From the NCBI RefSeq assembly GCF_001571265.1, contig NZ_BCTL01000003.1, positions 1-64,000 on the forward strand: a DNA stretch of 64,000 nucleotides, written 5' to 3'. The position numbers were made by a program, and so were the translations under genes. Below are positions 27,301-37,254 of this stretch, piece after piece. Every line of letters starts with the position of its first letter. Position 1 is the first letter of the stretch. The notes below the pieces were generated by a model, which was not told the origin of the DNA, ran no database searches, and worked only from the letters and a program-made list of their open reading frames with translations. Origin of the DNA: Cedecea neteri NBRC 105707 = ATCC 33855. GTDB lineage: Bacteria; Pseudomonadota; Gammaproteobacteria; Enterobacterales; Enterobacteriaceae.

Positions 27301-27329
27301 AATGCCGACCTCAGGGTCGGCATTTTTTT
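27301..27329 (+). terminator. Terminator after mdoH
   Basis: AATGCCGACC-TCA-GGGTCGGCATT followed by TTTTT, 16 bases past the mdoH stop. Confidence 0.88.
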
Positions 27330-27381
27330 GCCTTTTATCCGGCGATGGTTATACTCAGCGCTTCCGAACAGGAGAGCGTGT

Positions 27382-27612
27382 GTGGGTAGAATAATTGCGG
27401 TACTGATGATGGCGTTTCTGCTGAGCGGCTGCGGCAGCATTATTAGCCGGACGGTGCCGGGGCAGGGGCACGGAAACCAATATTACCCCGGCGTGCGCTG
27501 GGATGTACGCGAAGGCGCATGGCGTTATATCACCGTGCTCGACCTGCCGTTTTCGCTGATCTTTGACACTTTGCTCTTGCCGATTGACGCCAGCCACGGG
27601 CCTTATGAATAG
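27382..27612 (+). CDS. yceK: Small outer-membrane lipoprotein YceK (DUF1375)
   Basis: Lipoprotein of unknown function. The 76-residue product has a lipobox LLSGC and the family signature GSIISRTVPGQGHGNQYYPG, WRYITVLDLPFSLIFD and LLPIDASHGPYE. A GTG at 27382 with AGGAGAG upstream gives the E. coli length; an ATG 54 bases upstream in frame lacks a ribosome site. It converges with msyB, with only 3 bases between the stops. Confidence 0.88.
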   Translation: MGRIIAVLMMAFLLSGCGSIISRTVPGQGHGNQYYPGVRWDVREGAWRYITVLDLPFSLIFDTLLLPIDASHGPYE

Positions 27613-27615
27613 CGA

Positions 27616-27990
27616 CTAGCGCTCATCCCACTCGTCTGCCGCCGTGCGCCCCTCTTCGGTGTCCAGCGGCGGCTCAAGCTGAAATTCACCTTCGTCCCAT
27701 TCGTGCAGCGTATTCTCTTCCAGCCACTCCTGGCGCAGCTCAATCTCATCGAAATCACCGTCAAACACGCTTTGCGCTGCTTCACCGCTGAGCATTGGCA
27801 GGCATTCGCCTTCCTCGCTGTCGTCGGTAAAGAACTCGGCCTGCCACATGATGTCGCCATCCTGTAAAACGTACTTCTGGAAATTGAACTGCTCGACGCT
27901 GGCGCTCTCTTCATCCACGCTCGGGTTATCGGCAAGATATTGTTCCCGCGCGGCATCAATGGCTTCTTCCAGGGTTGCATACATGCTCAT
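27616..27990 (-). CDS. msyB: Acidic protein MsyB
   Basis: Very acidic small cytosolic protein; extra copies suppress secretion defects in E. coli secY and secA mutants, with unknown mechanism. The 124-residue product is rich in Glu and Asp (for example EEGECLPMLSGEAA and EEGRTAADEWDER). Two ATGs six bases apart are possible; the inner one at 27990 has proper spacing from AAGGAG and gives the E. coli length. Confidence 0.92.
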   Translation of the reverse strand: MSMYATLEEAIDAAREQYLADNPSVDEESASVEQFNFQKYVLQDGDIMWQAEFFTDDSEEGECLPMLSGEAAQSVFDGDFDEIELRQEWLEENTLHEWDEGEFQLEPPLDTEEGRTAADEWDER

Positions 27991-28084
27991 GGGCATCTCC
28001 TTGTGGCAAAGGTCGGGGAGCGGCTGCTCCGTTACGATTTCCAGTTAATTGTTGACGCTGTTGGCAAATCTGCAAGTCTGAGAT

Positions 28085-29311
28085 TCACTCTCCCGGAATA
28101 CGGACTCGTTCGGCGGGTTGACGTAGCGTCATCCACGAGTAAAGGGCGTTAAACAGCACCACGCTGGCGGTGACCAGAAACACGGTGCGGAAGCCGTAGC
28201 TGGCGGAAACGGCGGCCCCGAGCAGCGGGCCGGTGACGTTGCCAATATCGCGGAAGGACTGGTTATAGCTGAAAATCCGGCCTGAGATTTGGTTCGAAGA
28301 GTTGTAAACCAGCAGCGTTTGCACGGCGGGGAGCAGCGCGCCGTCGGCGGCACCTAACAAGAAGCGTAAGATCCCGAGCTGCCACGGGTTTTGTACCAGC
28401 GACATAGGGATGAGCAGCAGAACGGAGATCAGCAGCGCGCCAATCAGGATCTTTTCCGGGCCGATGCGATCGCCTAGCTTGCCGAGTCTTGGAGCACTGA
28501 TCAATGCCGCGACGCCAGGCACAGATGCAATCATCCCGCTAATAAACGCCAGATTGCTGACGTTACCGGCCAGATCGCGCACGTAGAGCGTTAAAATCGG
28601 CGCGATAGAGCCAGTGGCAACTTGTATGATCATCGTGGTGACAAACAGGCTCAGCACCAGGCGGGGATTTTTTAATGAGGTCAGCACCTGGCGGGCGTGC
28701 AGCATATCTTTTTTCGACACCGGCGTGAACGACTCACGGATAAAGAATAGCGTCATCACAAAGCAGATAAACAACACCAGCGAGGTGATAAAGAACACCG
28801 AGCGAAGCCCGTAGCTGTCAGCCATCAGACCGCCCATCAGCGGGCCTAACAACGCACCGCTGACCGCACCCGTAGAAAGCGTGCCGAGCGCCCAGCCGCT
28901 TTTATGGCGCGGTATCTGGGTGGCTATCAGAGCGTTGGCATTAGGCACAAACCCACCGAGCAGGCCGAGCAGAGCCCGTAGCGCCAGGAATTGCCAGATA
29001 TTCTGCGCCAGTCCCATAAACAGCATCACGATAGACATCCCGAGCGCGGAACGCAGCAGCATGAGTTTTCGGCCTTTACGGTCGGCAAGCCCGCCCCAGA
29101 AAGGGGATGCCACGGCAGAAAACAGAAAAGTAATGCTGAAGACCAGCCCGGACCACATGTTCAGCTGGCTGTGGCCGGTGACCCCGAGTTGCTCAACGTA
29201 AAGCGGAAGGAACGGCATGACCAGGCTGAAGGCTGCGCCGGTCAGGAAGCAGCCAACCCAGACGACGGCCAGATTACGCTTCCAGTTGATAGTGCTGTCA
29301 GGGGGAGTCAT
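28085..29311 (-). CDS. mdtG: Multidrug resistance MFS transporter MdtG
   Basis: Major facilitator family drug/proton antiporter of the inner membrane; raised levels in E. coli give fosfomycin and deoxycholate tolerance. The 408-residue product shows 12 predicted helices and the MFS motif between helices 2 and 3 ([16 protein letters not shown]). Order lpxL-mdtG-msyB on the minus strand is as in E. coli. No MarA-type box was searched for in detail. Confidence 0.93.
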   Translation of the reverse strand: MTPPDSTINWKRNLAVVWVGCFLTGAAFSLVMPFLPLYVEQLGVTGHSQLNMWSGLVFSITFLFSAVASPFWGGLADRKGRKLMLLRSALGMSIVMLFMGLAQNIWQFLALRALLGLLGGFVPNANALIATQIPRHKSGWALGTLSTGAVSGALLGPLMGGLMADSYGLRSVFFITSLVLFICFVMTLFFIRESFTPVSKKDMLHARQVLTSLKNPRLVLSLFVTTMIIQVATGSIAPILTLYVRDLAGNVSNLAFISGMIASVPGVAALISAPRLGKLGDRIGPEKILIGALLISVLLLIPMSLVQNPWQLGILRFLLGAADGALLPAVQTLLVYNSSNQISGRIFSYNQSFRDIGNVTGPLLGAAVSASYGFRTVFLVTASVVLFNALYSWMTLRQPAERVRIPGE

Positions 29312-29425
29312 ACCGCTCCGAAGTTGCCAGTGCCAAAGAAAAGAGAGGGAATTATTACTCTGCTAATTATGCGCCTGTTGGCATTGGGCTGGCAAATCAA
29401 AGGGCTTTTTCGATCAAACGATCGG

Positions 29426-29456
29426 CAAAAAATAGCCGCCTGAAAAGGCGGCTTTT
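29426..29456. terminator. Terminator after lpxL
   Basis: AGCCGCCT-GAAA-AGGCGGCT with an A-run on one side and T-run on the other, 6 bases past the lpxL stop on the minus strand. It may work in both directions, although mdtG upstream of it reads away. Confidence 0.85.
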
Positions 29457-29461
29457 AGGCG

Positions 29462-30385
29462 TTATTTGTAGCGGTCGGGCATCCCTTCCGGGCGCGTCTT
29501 AAAGCGGCGATGCAGCCACATATACTGCTCCGGTGCCATCAGGATGCACTTCTCGACGATTTTGTTCATCCAGCGCGCGGTCTGTTCTGGACTTTCAAGC
29601 GGCGGGTTGAGTTCTGGCTGTATAATCGTCAGCTCGTAGCCTTTGCCGTCAGGCAGGCGGCGCGGAACAAAGGGGACAGCGCAGGCGCCGGAGAGTTTAG
29701 CCAGCGTGTAGGTTCCCGTGGTGGTGGCCGCTTGTTCAACGGCGAAGAACGGCACAAACTCGCTGCCTCTTGGACCGTAATCGTGGTCCGGCGCGTACCA
29801 AATGATGTCGCCATTTTTCAGCGCGCGGATCATGCCTTTCAGATCTTTACGGTCAATCATGCTCTTATTGGAACGCATGCGTCCCCAGGTCTGCAGCCAG
29901 TCCAGCAGCGGATTGTCATTGGGGCGATAGACGCCGATGCCCGGCGTTTTAATGCCGAAAATTCGAGCGCCAAGTTCCAGCGTCAGGAAGTGAATGCCAA
30001 TCAGCAAAATACCCTGGCCCGTTTTTTCGATGCCTTTAACAATATCGACACCTTCGTAGTGGCACCATTTATTGATGCGCTCGGTGGACCAGAACCAGGC
30101 CATACCCGTCTCAATCAGCCCCATGCCGACGGACTCGAAGTTGGCGACCACCATTTGCTCGCGTTTTTCCTCGCTCATTTCCGGGAAACAGAGCTCAAGG
30201 TTGCGGTAGGCTATTTTCGCGCGGCGTTTCATCAGGCGTTTTGCCAGCCGGCCCAGCCCGCAGCCGATGCGGTAAAGTACCGGGTAGGGGAGTTGTACCA
30301 GTAGGTATAAAAAGCCAATACCCAGCCAGGTGAGCCAATAGCGCGGGTGCAACAACGCACGAGAGAATTGCGGTAAGTTCGTCAT
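29462..30385 (-). CDS. lpxL: Lipid A lauroyltransferase LpxL (HtrB)
   Basis: Inner-membrane enzyme that adds a lauroyl group to Kdo2-lipid IVA in lipid A synthesis. The 307-residue product has the catalytic H-x4-E motif in [12 protein letters not shown], then [29 protein letters not shown] and the C-terminal [15 protein letters not shown]. The ATG at 30385 is used because the product then begins [17 protein letters not shown] as in E. coli, with AAAGG upstream. It is divergent from trhO, as in E. coli. Confidence 0.95.
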   Translation of the reverse strand: MTNLPQFSRALLHPRYWLTWLGIGFLYLLVQLPYPVLYRIGCGLGRLAKRLMKRRAKIAYRNLELCFPEMSEEKREQMVVANFESVGMGLIETGMAWFWSTERINKWCHYEGVDIVKGIEKTGQGILLIGIHFLTLELGARIFGIKTPGIGVYRPNDNPLLDWLQTWGRMRSNKSMIDRKDLKGMIRALKNGDIIWYAPDHDYGPRGSEFVPFFAVEQAATTTGTYTLAKLSGACAVPFVPRRLPDGKGYELTIIQPELNPPLESPEQTARWMNKIVEKCILMAPEQYMWLHRRFKTRPEGMPDRYK

Positions 30386-30609
30386 GTAAAACCTTTGTGA
30401 CGGCAATTGCCGGATCTTCTAATCATTCCATTGTGACATTTTTTGGCGCAGAGCCAAAATAAGCGGCGTCAGAGTGACTGATATTTCATCTATTGTTGCC
30501 GCGAATGTCGTTGAGTGAGCAAAATGTAGCGTAAAACGTGGGGATGTAAATAAGCGTTATTTGCTTTATGATGCAGCCCACTTTTTTCCAACGATTGCGA
30601 GCGAACACC

Positions 30610-31662
30610 ATGCCAGTGTTACACAACCGCGTATCGAATGAGGAGCTGCGCGAGCGCATGCTTGCCGAAACCGAGCCGCGCACGACCATCTCATTCTACA
30701 AATATTTCACTATTGAAGCGCCGCAGGCCACGCGTGATGCGCTTTATCAGCTGTTTTTGAGCCTCAACGTGTTTGGACGTGTCTATCTGGCGCATGAAGG
30801 GATCAACGCTCAGATTAGCGTTCCGGAAAGCCGCGTTGATGCCTTCCGCGAGGCGATTTACGCCTTCCATCCGGCATTAAATAATCTGCGCCTGAATATT
30901 GCGCTTGAAGATGACGGCAAATCCTTTTGGGTGCTGCGCATGAAAGTGCGTGACCGTATTGTTGCTGACGGTATTGATGATCCTACGTTTGATGCAAGCG
31001 ATGTGGGTGAATATCTGAAAGCCGCAGATGTGAACGCCATGCTTGACGATCCGAGCGCGGTATTTATCGATATGCGTAACCACTACGAATATGAAGTGGG
31101 GCACTTCGAGGATGCCGTCGAAATTCCGGCCGACACCTTCCGTGAACAGCTGCCGAAAGCCGTGGATATGATGCAGAATGACAAAGAGAAGAAAATTGTC
31201 ATGTATTGCACCGGCGGCATTCGCTGCGAAAAAGCCAGCGCCTGGATGCGCCATAACGGCTTCCAAAATGTGTATCACATTGAAGGCGGGATTATTGAAT
31301 ATGCGCGTCGTGCGCGTGAGCAAGGTTTACCGGTGCGCTTTGTTGGGAAAAACTTTGTTTTCGATGAGCGCATGGGCGAGCGTATTTCTGACGATGTGAT
31401 CGCTCATTGCCATCAATGCGGGACGCCGTGTGATAGCCACACCAACTGCAAGAATGACGGCTGCCACCTGCTGTTTATTCAGTGTCCGGCCTGCGCTGAG
31501 AAATTCTCTGGCTGTTGCAGTGAAATTTGCCGTGATGAGCTGGCGTTGTCTCCCGAAGAACAGCGCCGCCGCCGGGCTGGCCGCGAAAACGGGAATAAGA
31601 TCTTCAATAAATCTCGTGGGATGTTGAATACCACCCTGGGTATTCCTGATCCGGAGAAGTAA
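30610..31662 (+). CDS. trhO: tRNA uridine-34 hydroxylase TrhO (YceA)
   Basis: Oxygen-dependent enzyme forming 5-hydroxyuridine at tRNA position 34. The 350-residue product has an N-terminal acylphosphatase-like domain, a rhodanese domain with the catalytic Cys in [12 protein letters not shown], and a C-terminal Cys-rich tail ([29 protein letters not shown]). The start at 30610 matches the E. coli N-terminus MPVLHNR; an ATG 42 bases upstream is in frame but less likely. Confidence 0.95.
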   Translation: MPVLHNRVSNEELRERMLAETEPRTTISFYKYFTIEAPQATRDALYQLFLSLNVFGRVYLAHEGINAQISVPESRVDAFREAIYAFHPALNNLRLNIALEDDGKSFWVLRMKVRDRIVADGIDDPTFDASDVGEYLKAADVNAMLDDPSAVFIDMRNHYEYEVGHFEDAVEIPADTFREQLPKAVDMMQNDKEKKIVMYCTGGIRCEKASAWMRHNGFQNVYHIEGGIIEYARRAREQGLPVRFVGKNFVFDERMGERISDDVIAHCHQCGTPCDSHTNCKNDGCHLLFIQCPACAEKFSGCCSEICRDELALSPEEQRRRRAGRENGNKIFNKSRGMLNTTLGIPDPEK

Positions 31663-31666
31663 TAAA

Positions 31667-31700
31667 AATCCCCCGGTTCGCCGGGGGATGTGTTTTTACT
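31667..31700. terminator. Bidirectional terminator between trhO and yceI
   Basis: ATCCCCCGG-TT-CGCCGGGGGAT pairs into a GC-rich stem, followed by GTGTTTTT on the plus strand and by a T-run from AAAAA on the minus strand. It separates convergent genes. Confidence 0.8.
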
Positions 31701-32268
31701 GGCGCACGCCTTCGACAGAAATAATCAGGTCAACTTCCTGTGACGCAGGGCCCAGATCCTGAGTGATATTGAATTCCTTCAGCTTAATTTTACCTTCGGC
31801 TTCAAACCCCGCGCGCACGCCGCCCCACGGATCGTCACCCTGGCCAATCAGCTTCGCTTTCAGCGTGACCGGCTTTGTCACGCCGTTCAGCGTCAAGTTG
31901 CCGGTAATATCCAGCGTCTCGCCGTCCTTCTTCACTTCCGTTGAGGTGAAGGTGGCCTGCGGGAACTTCGTGACGTTGAGGAACTCAGCGCTACGCAGGT
32001 GTTTGTCACGTTCGGCATGGTTAGTATCAACGCTGGTGGTGTTGATGGTGACGTTCACTTTATCCGCCGCAGGATTTTTTTCGTCAAAGGTAAAGCTGCC
32101 GTCAAAATCACGGAAGGTGCCGTACAGCCAGCTGTAGCCGAGATGCTGAATGCGGAAGTTCACAAACGCATGCTGACCCTGTTTATCAATTTTGTAATCA
32201 GCAGCAACGGCAGAACCGGTGGTGAATAACAGAGCGCTTAAGGTGGCTCCCAGCAGGATTTTCTTCAT
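31696..32268 (-). CDS. yceI: YceI-family periplasmic lipid-binding-like protein
   Basis: Secreted protein with a lipocalin-like barrel that in relatives binds polyisoprenoid lipid; in E. coli it is induced by high pH and by osmotic stress. The 190-residue precursor has a signal peptide ending AVAAD, then [20 protein letters not shown] and the family's [14 protein letters not shown]. It lies 15 bases downstream of yceJ on the same strand, an operon pairing that suggests a shared membrane role around a quinone or isoprenoid. Confidence 0.92.
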   Translation of the reverse strand: MKKILLGATLSALLFTTGSAVAADYKIDKQGQHAFVNFRIQHLGYSWLYGTFRDFDGSFTFDEKNPAADKVNVTINTTSVDTNHAERDKHLRSAEFLNVTKFPQATFTSTEVKKDGETLDITGNLTLNGVTKPVTLKAKLIGQGDDPWGGVRAGFEAEGKIKLKEFNITQDLGPASQEVDLIISVEGVRQ

Positions 32269-32283
32269 TGTCTTACTCCATAG

Positions 32284-32838
32284 TTAACGGGATGCTTTCC
32301 CCAGCATGCGCTTGAGGGTGGCATCTTTATCTAGAAAATGGTGCTTCAGGGCCGCGAGGGCATGGAGCAGAGAAACAATCACCACGGTCCACGCCAGCCA
32401 GAGATGAATTGTCCCGGCAAGGTCGGCCTGTGCCCCGAAGTCCGTCAGCGTGGCGGGCACATCAAACCAGCCAAAAACGCTAATAGGTTTACCGTCAGCC
32501 GTTGAAATCAGATACCCGCTCAGCAAAATGGCGAACAATAATGCATACAGCAAAATATGTGCAGTAAGCGCGCTGATACGCGTCAGGCGTGAATAACTTT
32601 TTAACGGTGGCGGCGGCGGCGATATAAAACGCCAGAGAAGACGAATCACCAGAGCAGACATTAACAAGATGCCGATGCTCTTATGTATTTCTGGTGCTTT
32701 ATGGTACCAGACGTCGTAATAGCCCAGCGTAACCATCCACAGTCCGAGCGCAAACATGCCGTAAACCGTGGCGGCGACAAGCCAGTGAAGCAGAACCGAA
32801 AAATGTCCGTAGCGTTCGGATGAGTTTCGCCATTGCAT
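32284..32838 (-). CDS. yceJ: Cytochrome b561-type membrane protein YceJ
   Basis: Di-haem-like cytochrome b561 of the inner membrane, exact electron partners unknown. The 184-residue product has four helices and histidines suited to haem ligation (FSVLLHWLVAATVYGMF, HKAPEIHKSIGILL, IHLWLAWTVV, LHALAALKHHF). First gene of the yceJ-yceI pair. Assignment to the CybB family is sound; the specific function is not. Confidence 0.9.
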   Translation of the reverse strand: MQWRNSSERYGHFSVLLHWLVAATVYGMFALGLWMVTLGYYDVWYHKAPEIHKSIGILLMSALVIRLLWRFISPPPPPLKSYSRLTRISALTAHILLYALLFAILLSGYLISTADGKPISVFGWFDVPATLTDFGAQADLAGTIHLWLAWTVVIVSLLHALAALKHHFLDKDATLKRMLGKASR

Positions 32839-33102
32839 ATTTATGCGTCCATGTGTTTTCTAAAGAAGTTAAAACATAGGCGTTCCGTTAACAGCAGATC
32901 AACATAAATATTCTTATTTCGATATATATTTATTGTATGTCTGTTTTTTTTGAATGACACTTGCGGAAGGCGTTCAGTAGAGTCGAATGAATATAATCGT
33001 TTTGATTGGAGTGGATATTAGTTGGCAGTGAATTATTTGCCGTGAAACTATATTTTATTAATTTTACGTCAACATTTGTCAATATAACCTGAGCGTGAAT
33101 AG

Positions 33103-33216
33103 TCAAAAGAAATAAATATAAGCCAGGTCGAGAAGTGCAAGCGTTGCCCAGAGAATAAGATACAGAATAAAGTGTTCGCGAATATTGTTGGTTAAAAATT
33201 GAATAAAGCGAATCAT
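33103..33216 (-). CDS. yceO: Small membrane protein YceO
   Basis: Single-pass membrane peptide of 37 residues (MIRFIQFLTNNIREHFILY onwards) resembling E. coli YceO (about 46 residues) in the NNIREH motif and the following hydrophobic helix ending in YIYFF. The ATG at 33216 lies after CCCGGGG. It sits between yceJ and solA, as in E. coli, where a mutant was linked to biofilm formation. The N-terminal part is shorter here. Confidence 0.72.
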   Translation of the reverse strand: MIRFIQFLTNNIREHFILYLILWATLALLDLAYIYFF

Positions 33217-33228
33217 GATGGCCCCGGG

Positions 33229-33254
33229 TAAAAGTGGCGGAAGTGCCCGCCACT
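33229..33254 (-). terminator. Hairpin between solA and yceO
   Basis: On the minus strand AGTGGCGG and CCGCCACT pair around six bases, with a short T-run. It lies 9 bases past the solA stop and just before yceO, so it is probably a weak terminator. Confidence 0.6.
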
Positions 33255-33262
33255 CGGGGATT

Positions 33263-34384
33263 CTACGCTGTTTTGAAGCGAGAAAGTACGAACGGAGATA
33301 AATCAAAGGTGGGTTTTTGACCCAAAGCAAACTGGCAGGCAATTTCGCCTAAAACGGAGGCAAATTTGAACCCGTGCCCGCTCAACCCGGTAATGATCAG
33401 CGTGTTGTCATGGCCGGGGAGGGTATCGATGATGAAATCTTCATCCGGCGAATTGTCATAGGTGCAGGCTTTACCGTGCAGGCAGCAGCCGATGCCGGGT
33501 AAAAATTCGCGCAGGAAAGGAAACACTTCAGACCCATCGCTGGCGACGGCACCAAAGGGTTTACGCTGCTCGGGCGAGTCAATCAGCTGCCCGCCGTTAT
33601 GCTTGCCCAGTTTCAGCTCGTTGTCTTCCGCCGGGAAGCCATAATATTGATCGCCGTTCGGTGTTTCTGCGGCAAACGCCGGGAATTTGTTGTTCTCGCT
33701 GTAGCGGCCATCGGCCTGGTGCCAGGCAAAGATTTTGCGTACCGACTTGACCGGCAGGTCAGGCAGCAGTTTGGTCACCCATGTACCGGCGCTGACCAGC
33801 AGCTTGTTCCCATGATATTCACCTTCTTCGGTCACGACCGTCACGCCGTCGTCGCCGTGGCGGATATCCGTGACCTTGCAGTTAAACAGCTGAGCGCTAC
33901 CACCTTGTTTAGCAAGGTTGATGTAGGTCTCGATGGCAAGTTCACTTTTCAATACGCCGGAGTCCGGTTCAAACAGGCCAACGTAGTTTTCAGGCACCGC
34001 AATCTCCGGCCAGCGGGCGGAAATGGCGGCGGCGTCCAGCGTTTCAACCTGCAGGGAGAATTTTTCTGCGCTGGCGGCAACATTGCGAATAAATGGCGAA
34101 TCAGTCGGCCCCAGGTTAATGACCCCGGTGCGATGAAAGAGCTTCTCGCCGCTGGCTTCAGCCAGGGCATCCCACAGCTTTTGCGCTCGCAGAACCAATG
34201 GGACATATTTTTCACCTTCGCCATAAGCATGACGCATCAGGCGGGTATCGCCGTGGTGGCTGCCCTGATCGTGAGGCGGGTGGCCGCTGTCAATCATCAG
34301 GACTTTCAGGCCCGAGTGTGTTGCATAGCAGCCTGCGGCGGCACCGACGGAACCGCTGCCGACAATGATGAGGTCGTAGTTCAT
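33263..34384 (-). CDS. solA: N-methyl-L-tryptophan oxidase SolA
   Basis: FAD-dependent amine oxidase that demethylates N-methyl amino acids with formation of formaldehyde and hydrogen peroxide. The 373-residue product has the dinucleotide motif [11 protein letters not shown] at the N-terminus, [18 protein letters not shown], and the covalent-flavin cysteine in [16 protein letters not shown] 34384 is chosen because the product then starts MNYDLIIVG as in relatives. A longer frame runs upstream without a better start. Confidence 0.94.
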   Translation of the reverse strand: MNYDLIIVGSGSVGAAAGCYATHSGLKVLMIDSGHPPHDQGSHHGDTRLMRHAYGEGEKYVPLVLRAQKLWDALAEASGEKLFHRTGVINLGPTDSPFIRNVAASAEKFSLQVETLDAAAISARWPEIAVPENYVGLFEPDSGVLKSELAIETYINLAKQGGSAQLFNCKVTDIRHGDDGVTVVTEEGEYHGNKLLVSAGTWVTKLLPDLPVKSVRKIFAWHQADGRYSENNKFPAFAAETPNGDQYYGFPAEDNELKLGKHNGGQLIDSPEQRKPFGAVASDGSEVFPFLREFLPGIGCCLHGKACTYDNSPDEDFIIDTLPGHDNTLIITGLSGHGFKFASVLGEIACQFALGQKPTFDLSPFVLSRFKTA

Positions 34385-34460
34385 AAGCTTTTCTCTGTGG
34401 AAAATTATCTGTAGCAGGGTAATTAATTCACCGGAACGATGCAATTGACGGTGGTGCTTA

Positions 34461-34488
34461 AAATAAAAAAGGCACCCTGTTGGGTGCC
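34461..34488 (-). terminator. Terminator after bssS
   Basis: On the minus strand GGCACCC-AACA-GGGTGCC is followed by TTTTTTATTTT, 25 bases past the bssS stop. Confidence 0.85.
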
Positions 34489-34513
34489 TGTAGCTATTGT
34501 TAAGCATGTGTCG

Positions 34514-34768
34514 TCAATGCTTGCGATAATCGCTTTCCTGGTAATCACTGGATTCAATTTTGGCTATCCCGGCCTCAAGGATGGAAATAAATTGCCGGGC
34601 GACATCGGTGGTCAGCCAGAGCGTCTGGCCTATCTCTGTTTCATCGTGCTTCTGAGTATTGGATGTCAGGTAATGCAGGCGCAGCATCATGGCGTCGTAG
34701 CTATCGACGGTGCTGATATCCCATCCGACGAGGGGATGAGTCTGAATAACATCACTATTTTTTTCCAT
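34514..34768 (-). CDS. bssS: Biofilm regulator BssS
   Basis: Small cytosolic protein that in E. coli influences biofilm through indole and AI-2 signalling, mechanism unclear. The 84-residue product contains VIQTHPLVGWDISTVDSYDA and GQTLWLTTDVARQFISILE and matches E. coli over its whole length. Two adjacent ATGs are present; the second (34768) has better spacing from AAGGGG. Confidence 0.93.
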   Translation of the reverse strand: MEKNSDVIQTHPLVGWDISTVDSYDAMMLRLHYLTSNTQKHDETEIGQTLWLTTDVARQFISILEAGIAKIESSDYQESDYRKH

Positions 34769-35020
34769 CATAACCCCTTTTATACGTGTTTAAAGACAAC
34801 GACTAGTGAGGTTCATGCGTGATTTATCGTGAAGCGACTTAAGTATATCAATACTACGGCCTTCATGGGGATGAAATAATTACCTGGTAACACTTTTTCC
34901 GCATTATTCAGAAAAAACGAACAATAAATCGACAGGCTATTCTGAGATTATCTAAAAGAAAGATAAGAAAGGCTTGGAGGGGAGTTTAAAAAATAAGCAA
35001 ATCAAGGTAAGGCAAGGAAT
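34769..35020. other. Intergenic region between bssS and dinI, no gene seen
   Basis: This AT-rich stretch should hold the bssS promoter on its left side. I found no open frame with a ribosome site, no repeat and no strong operator in it. The dinI terminator lies at its right edge. Confidence 0.5.
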
Positions 35021-35054
35021 AAAAAAAACCGGATGGCGACACCCGGCAAAAAAA
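35021..35054 (-). terminator. Terminator after dinI
   Basis: On the minus strand GCCGGGTG and CATCCGGT pair around a short loop and are followed by eight T residues, 22 bases past the dinI stop. Confidence 0.8.
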
Positions 35055-35075
35055 GTACCAACATAATTGAGGGTA

Positions 35076-35321
35076 TTAGTCGGCAGAGAACCAATCGTCA
35101 GCGCTTTCCCAGGTTTCCTGGAGGATCTCGCTGATTCGCGTTTTATCTTCTTTGGCACCGCCCAGCACGGACAGGTTATTGCCTGAGGCATAACGTACCT
35201 GCACTTCGCTGCTGGTGTCGGGAAAATGTTGATTGATACGGCGGGAAAGCTCATTGGCAAGGGCGTCGATGGCCCCGGCTGGCAACGGTGTGGTTTTGGC
35301 TATAGTCACTTCAATACGCAT
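35076..35321 (-). CDS. dinI: DNA-damage-inducible protein DinI
   Basis: Small acidic protein that binds RecA filaments and tunes the SOS response. The 81-residue product (same length as E. coli) opens MRIEVTIAKTTPLPAGAIDAL and ends with the acidic ISEILQETWESADDWF helix that contacts RecA. The start follows the E. coli N-terminus; an in-frame ATG 57 bases upstream falls before the LexA box. Single-gene transcript with its own terminator. Confidence 0.96.
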   Translation of the reverse strand: MRIEVTIAKTTPLPAGAIDALANELSRRINQHFPDTSSEVQVRYASGNNLSVLGGAKEDKTRISEILQETWESADDWFSAD

Positions 35322-35340
35322 AACAACCCCCTGTACAATA

Positions 35341-35360
35341 TACTGGATATTTATACAGGT
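35341..35360 (-). promoter_or_regulatory. LexA (SOS) box of dinI
   Basis: On the minus strand ACCTGTATAAATATCCAGTA carries CTGT-N8-CCAG, differing at one base from the E. coli dinI SOS box as I recall it. It ends 20 bases before the dinI ATG. Confidence 0.9.
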
Positions 35361-35396
35361 TAAATTTCCAGTAAGCAACAGGGGGCGTTGAAAAAT

Positions 35397-36443
35397 TTAG
35401 CCTTTAACTGACCAGACCACGTCTTCACCCGCCAGGAACGGCACAATGCTGTCGTCACCGGCTTCAATCAGCTCCGGCATTTTCTCAGCCACGCGGACCA
35501 GCTCGATGTGTTCTTCATTGACCGGCAGGCCGTAGAAGCGCGGGCCGTTCAGCGAAGCGAAAGCTTCAAAATGCTGCAGCGCGTTCATTTCTTCGAATAC
35601 CGTTGCATAGGCACCCAGCGCGGAAGGCGCGTTAAAGCAGCCTGCGCAGCCGCAGCTGGCTTCTTTGCGGTGACGTGCATGTGGCGCAGAGTCGGTGCCG
35701 AGGAACACGCGATCGCAGCCGCTCGCGACCAGCTCGCGCAGTGCTTCCTGGTGGACGCTGCGTTTCAGAATCGGCAGGCAATAAAGGTGCGGACGAATTC
35801 CGCCCACCAGCATGTGGTTACGGTTAAACATCAGGTGCTGAGGCGTGATAGTCGCGCCAATCAGCGAGTTGCCTTCTTTCACATACTGGGCGGCATCTTT
35901 GGTGGTGATATGTTCAAACACCACTTTCAGCTCAGGCAACTGGCGACGCAGCGGCTCCATGACGGTTTCAATAAAGCGCGCTTCGCGATCGAAAATATCG
36001 ATGTCAGCATGGGTGACTTCGCCGTGAACCAGCAGCGGCATGCCAATTTTCTGCATACGTTCAAGCACTGGCAGGATCGCTGCGGTGCTGGTTACGCCGT
36101 GAGCGGAGTTGGTTGTGGCGTTCGCCGGGTAAAGCTTGGCGGCGGTAAACACGCCTTCATTGAAACCGCGTTCGATTTCGTTGGGATCCAATGTGTCGGT
36201 CAGATAGCAGGTCATCAGCGGTTCAAACTTTTGCCCGGCCGGAACCGCATCAAGAATGCGCTGACGATAAGCGATAGCGGCGTCCACGCTGGTAACAGGA
36301 GGCACAAGATTGGGCATGACAATCGCACGGCCATAGATCTGGCTGGTGTAAGGCACCACGGTTTTCAGCATCTCACCGTCACGAAGGTGAATATGCCAGT
36401 CATCTGGGCGGCGGATTTTTAATACCTGAGGTAATGCGGTCAT
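35397..36443 (-). CDS. pyrC: Dihydroorotase PyrC
   Basis: Zinc enzyme closing N-carbamoyl-aspartate to dihydroorotate in pyrimidine synthesis. The 348-residue product has the metal motif [10 protein letters not shown], the carbamylated lysine in [34 protein letters not shown] and [10 protein letters not shown], all typical of type II dihydroorotases. ATG 36443 is preferred to the TTG just upstream. The 150-base leader contains AAACG-ATAA-CGTTT (36510-36530 region), whose role is uncertain. Confidence 0.96.
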   Translation of the reverse strand: MTALPQVLKIRRPDDWHIHLRDGEMLKTVVPYTSQIYGRAIVMPNLVPPVTSVDAAIAYRQRILDAVPAGQKFEPLMTCYLTDTLDPNEIERGFNEGVFTAAKLYPANATTNSAHGVTSTAAILPVLERMQKIGMPLLVHGEVTHADIDIFDREARFIETVMEPLRRQLPELKVVFEHITTKDAAQYVKEGNSLIGATITPQHLMFNRNHMLVGGIRPHLYCLPILKRSVHQEALRELVASGCDRVFLGTDSAPHARHRKEASCGCAGCFNAPSALGAYATVFEEMNALQHFEAFASLNGPRFYGLPVNEEHIELVRVAEKMPELIEAGDDSIVPFLAGEDVVWSVKG

Positions 36444-36595
36444 CAATGTGCTCCGGCGTGAGAGGGAAATCAGTCATCAAGGGCTGGTTTTATGCCGGGC
36501 ACTAAGGATAAGGGGAAACGTTATCGTTTGCACCCCTTATGTTGCACATGTTGCACAAAACCCTCAGAGCGCATAACGGCTCTGAGGGGCGGGGG

Positions 36596-37156
36596 CTATT
36601 CCGTTAACGGAATGATTATTTCACCGGGTTTCACTTCAATGCCTTTGGCATATTTCTTCGCCAGCGACTCGCCGGTGCTGCGGTCTTCGCTCAGGATGTA
36701 AGCAGGTTGCTGATTAAAGTAGCTGCGCAGGGACTGGTTAAGGTAAGGGATCATGGTCTGCAGCACGCTCTGCATTTTTTGCGGTTCGACCTGAGCGTCA
36801 ACGACCTCCATTTCCTGCAGGTAGATGGCACCTTGCTCTTTATTGAACACCGGCAGCGCTTTCAGCTTGAGCTTCAGAATGGCTTTCTGGTTACCAAACA
36901 ACGAGGTCATGTCGAGATTGGCATCGCCGGTCAGGGTAATTTTATTCGGCTCTTCCCGTCCAATCTGGCTGACTAAATGGGTTAACACCACATGGGCTTC
37001 AGCCACGCCGGGCAGGCCAATGTTCTTCGAGAAGTTATTGTGTTTTTCCAGCGACTGGTTGATTTCCTGTTCACTCACGCTGTACTGCGTTAACTGGTTG
37101 CATCCGGAGAGCAGGCCGCTAAGCATCAATGCTGCGGCAAAAACAATCTTCTTCAT
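36596..37156 (-). CDS. yceB: Outer-membrane lipoprotein YceB (DUF1439)
   Basis: Lipoprotein of unknown function with a tubular lipid-binding-like fold predicted for the family. The 186-residue product has lipobox LLSGC at Cys19, then QYSVSEQEINQSLEKHNNFS and the C-terminal GIEVKPGEIIIPLT. ATG 37156 is preceded by GAGGAAG and gives the E. coli length. In E. coli grxB lies between yceB and mdtH; here only 98 bases separate them. Confidence 0.92.
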   Translation of the reverse strand: MKKIVFAAALMLSGLLSGCNQLTQYSVSEQEINQSLEKHNNFSKNIGLPGVAEAHVVLTHLVSQIGREEPNKITLTGDANLDMTSLFGNQKAILKLKLKALPVFNKEQGAIYLQEMEVVDAQVEPQKMQSVLQTMIPYLNQSLRSYFNQQPAYILSEDRSTGESLAKKYAKGIEVKPGEIIIPLTE

Positions 37157-37254
37157 AGGCTTCCTCAAAATAGCGGCTCCAATGCCGTGCCTTGCGTTAA
37201 TCAGCATAATGCGGCACGGCGTTAGCGGCTACAGGAAAAAGATGAAAGGAGGAT

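Noticed and set aside
32930-33253. Open frame upstream of yceJ and overlapping yceO
   Set aside because: AT-rich, no ribosome site, overlaps the better supported yceO in another frame.
36510-36531. PurR-like site in the pyrC leader
   Set aside because: The halves AAACG and CGTTT are separated by ATAA, whereas PurR sites have abutting halves; kept only as an unexplained palindrome in the pyrC entry.
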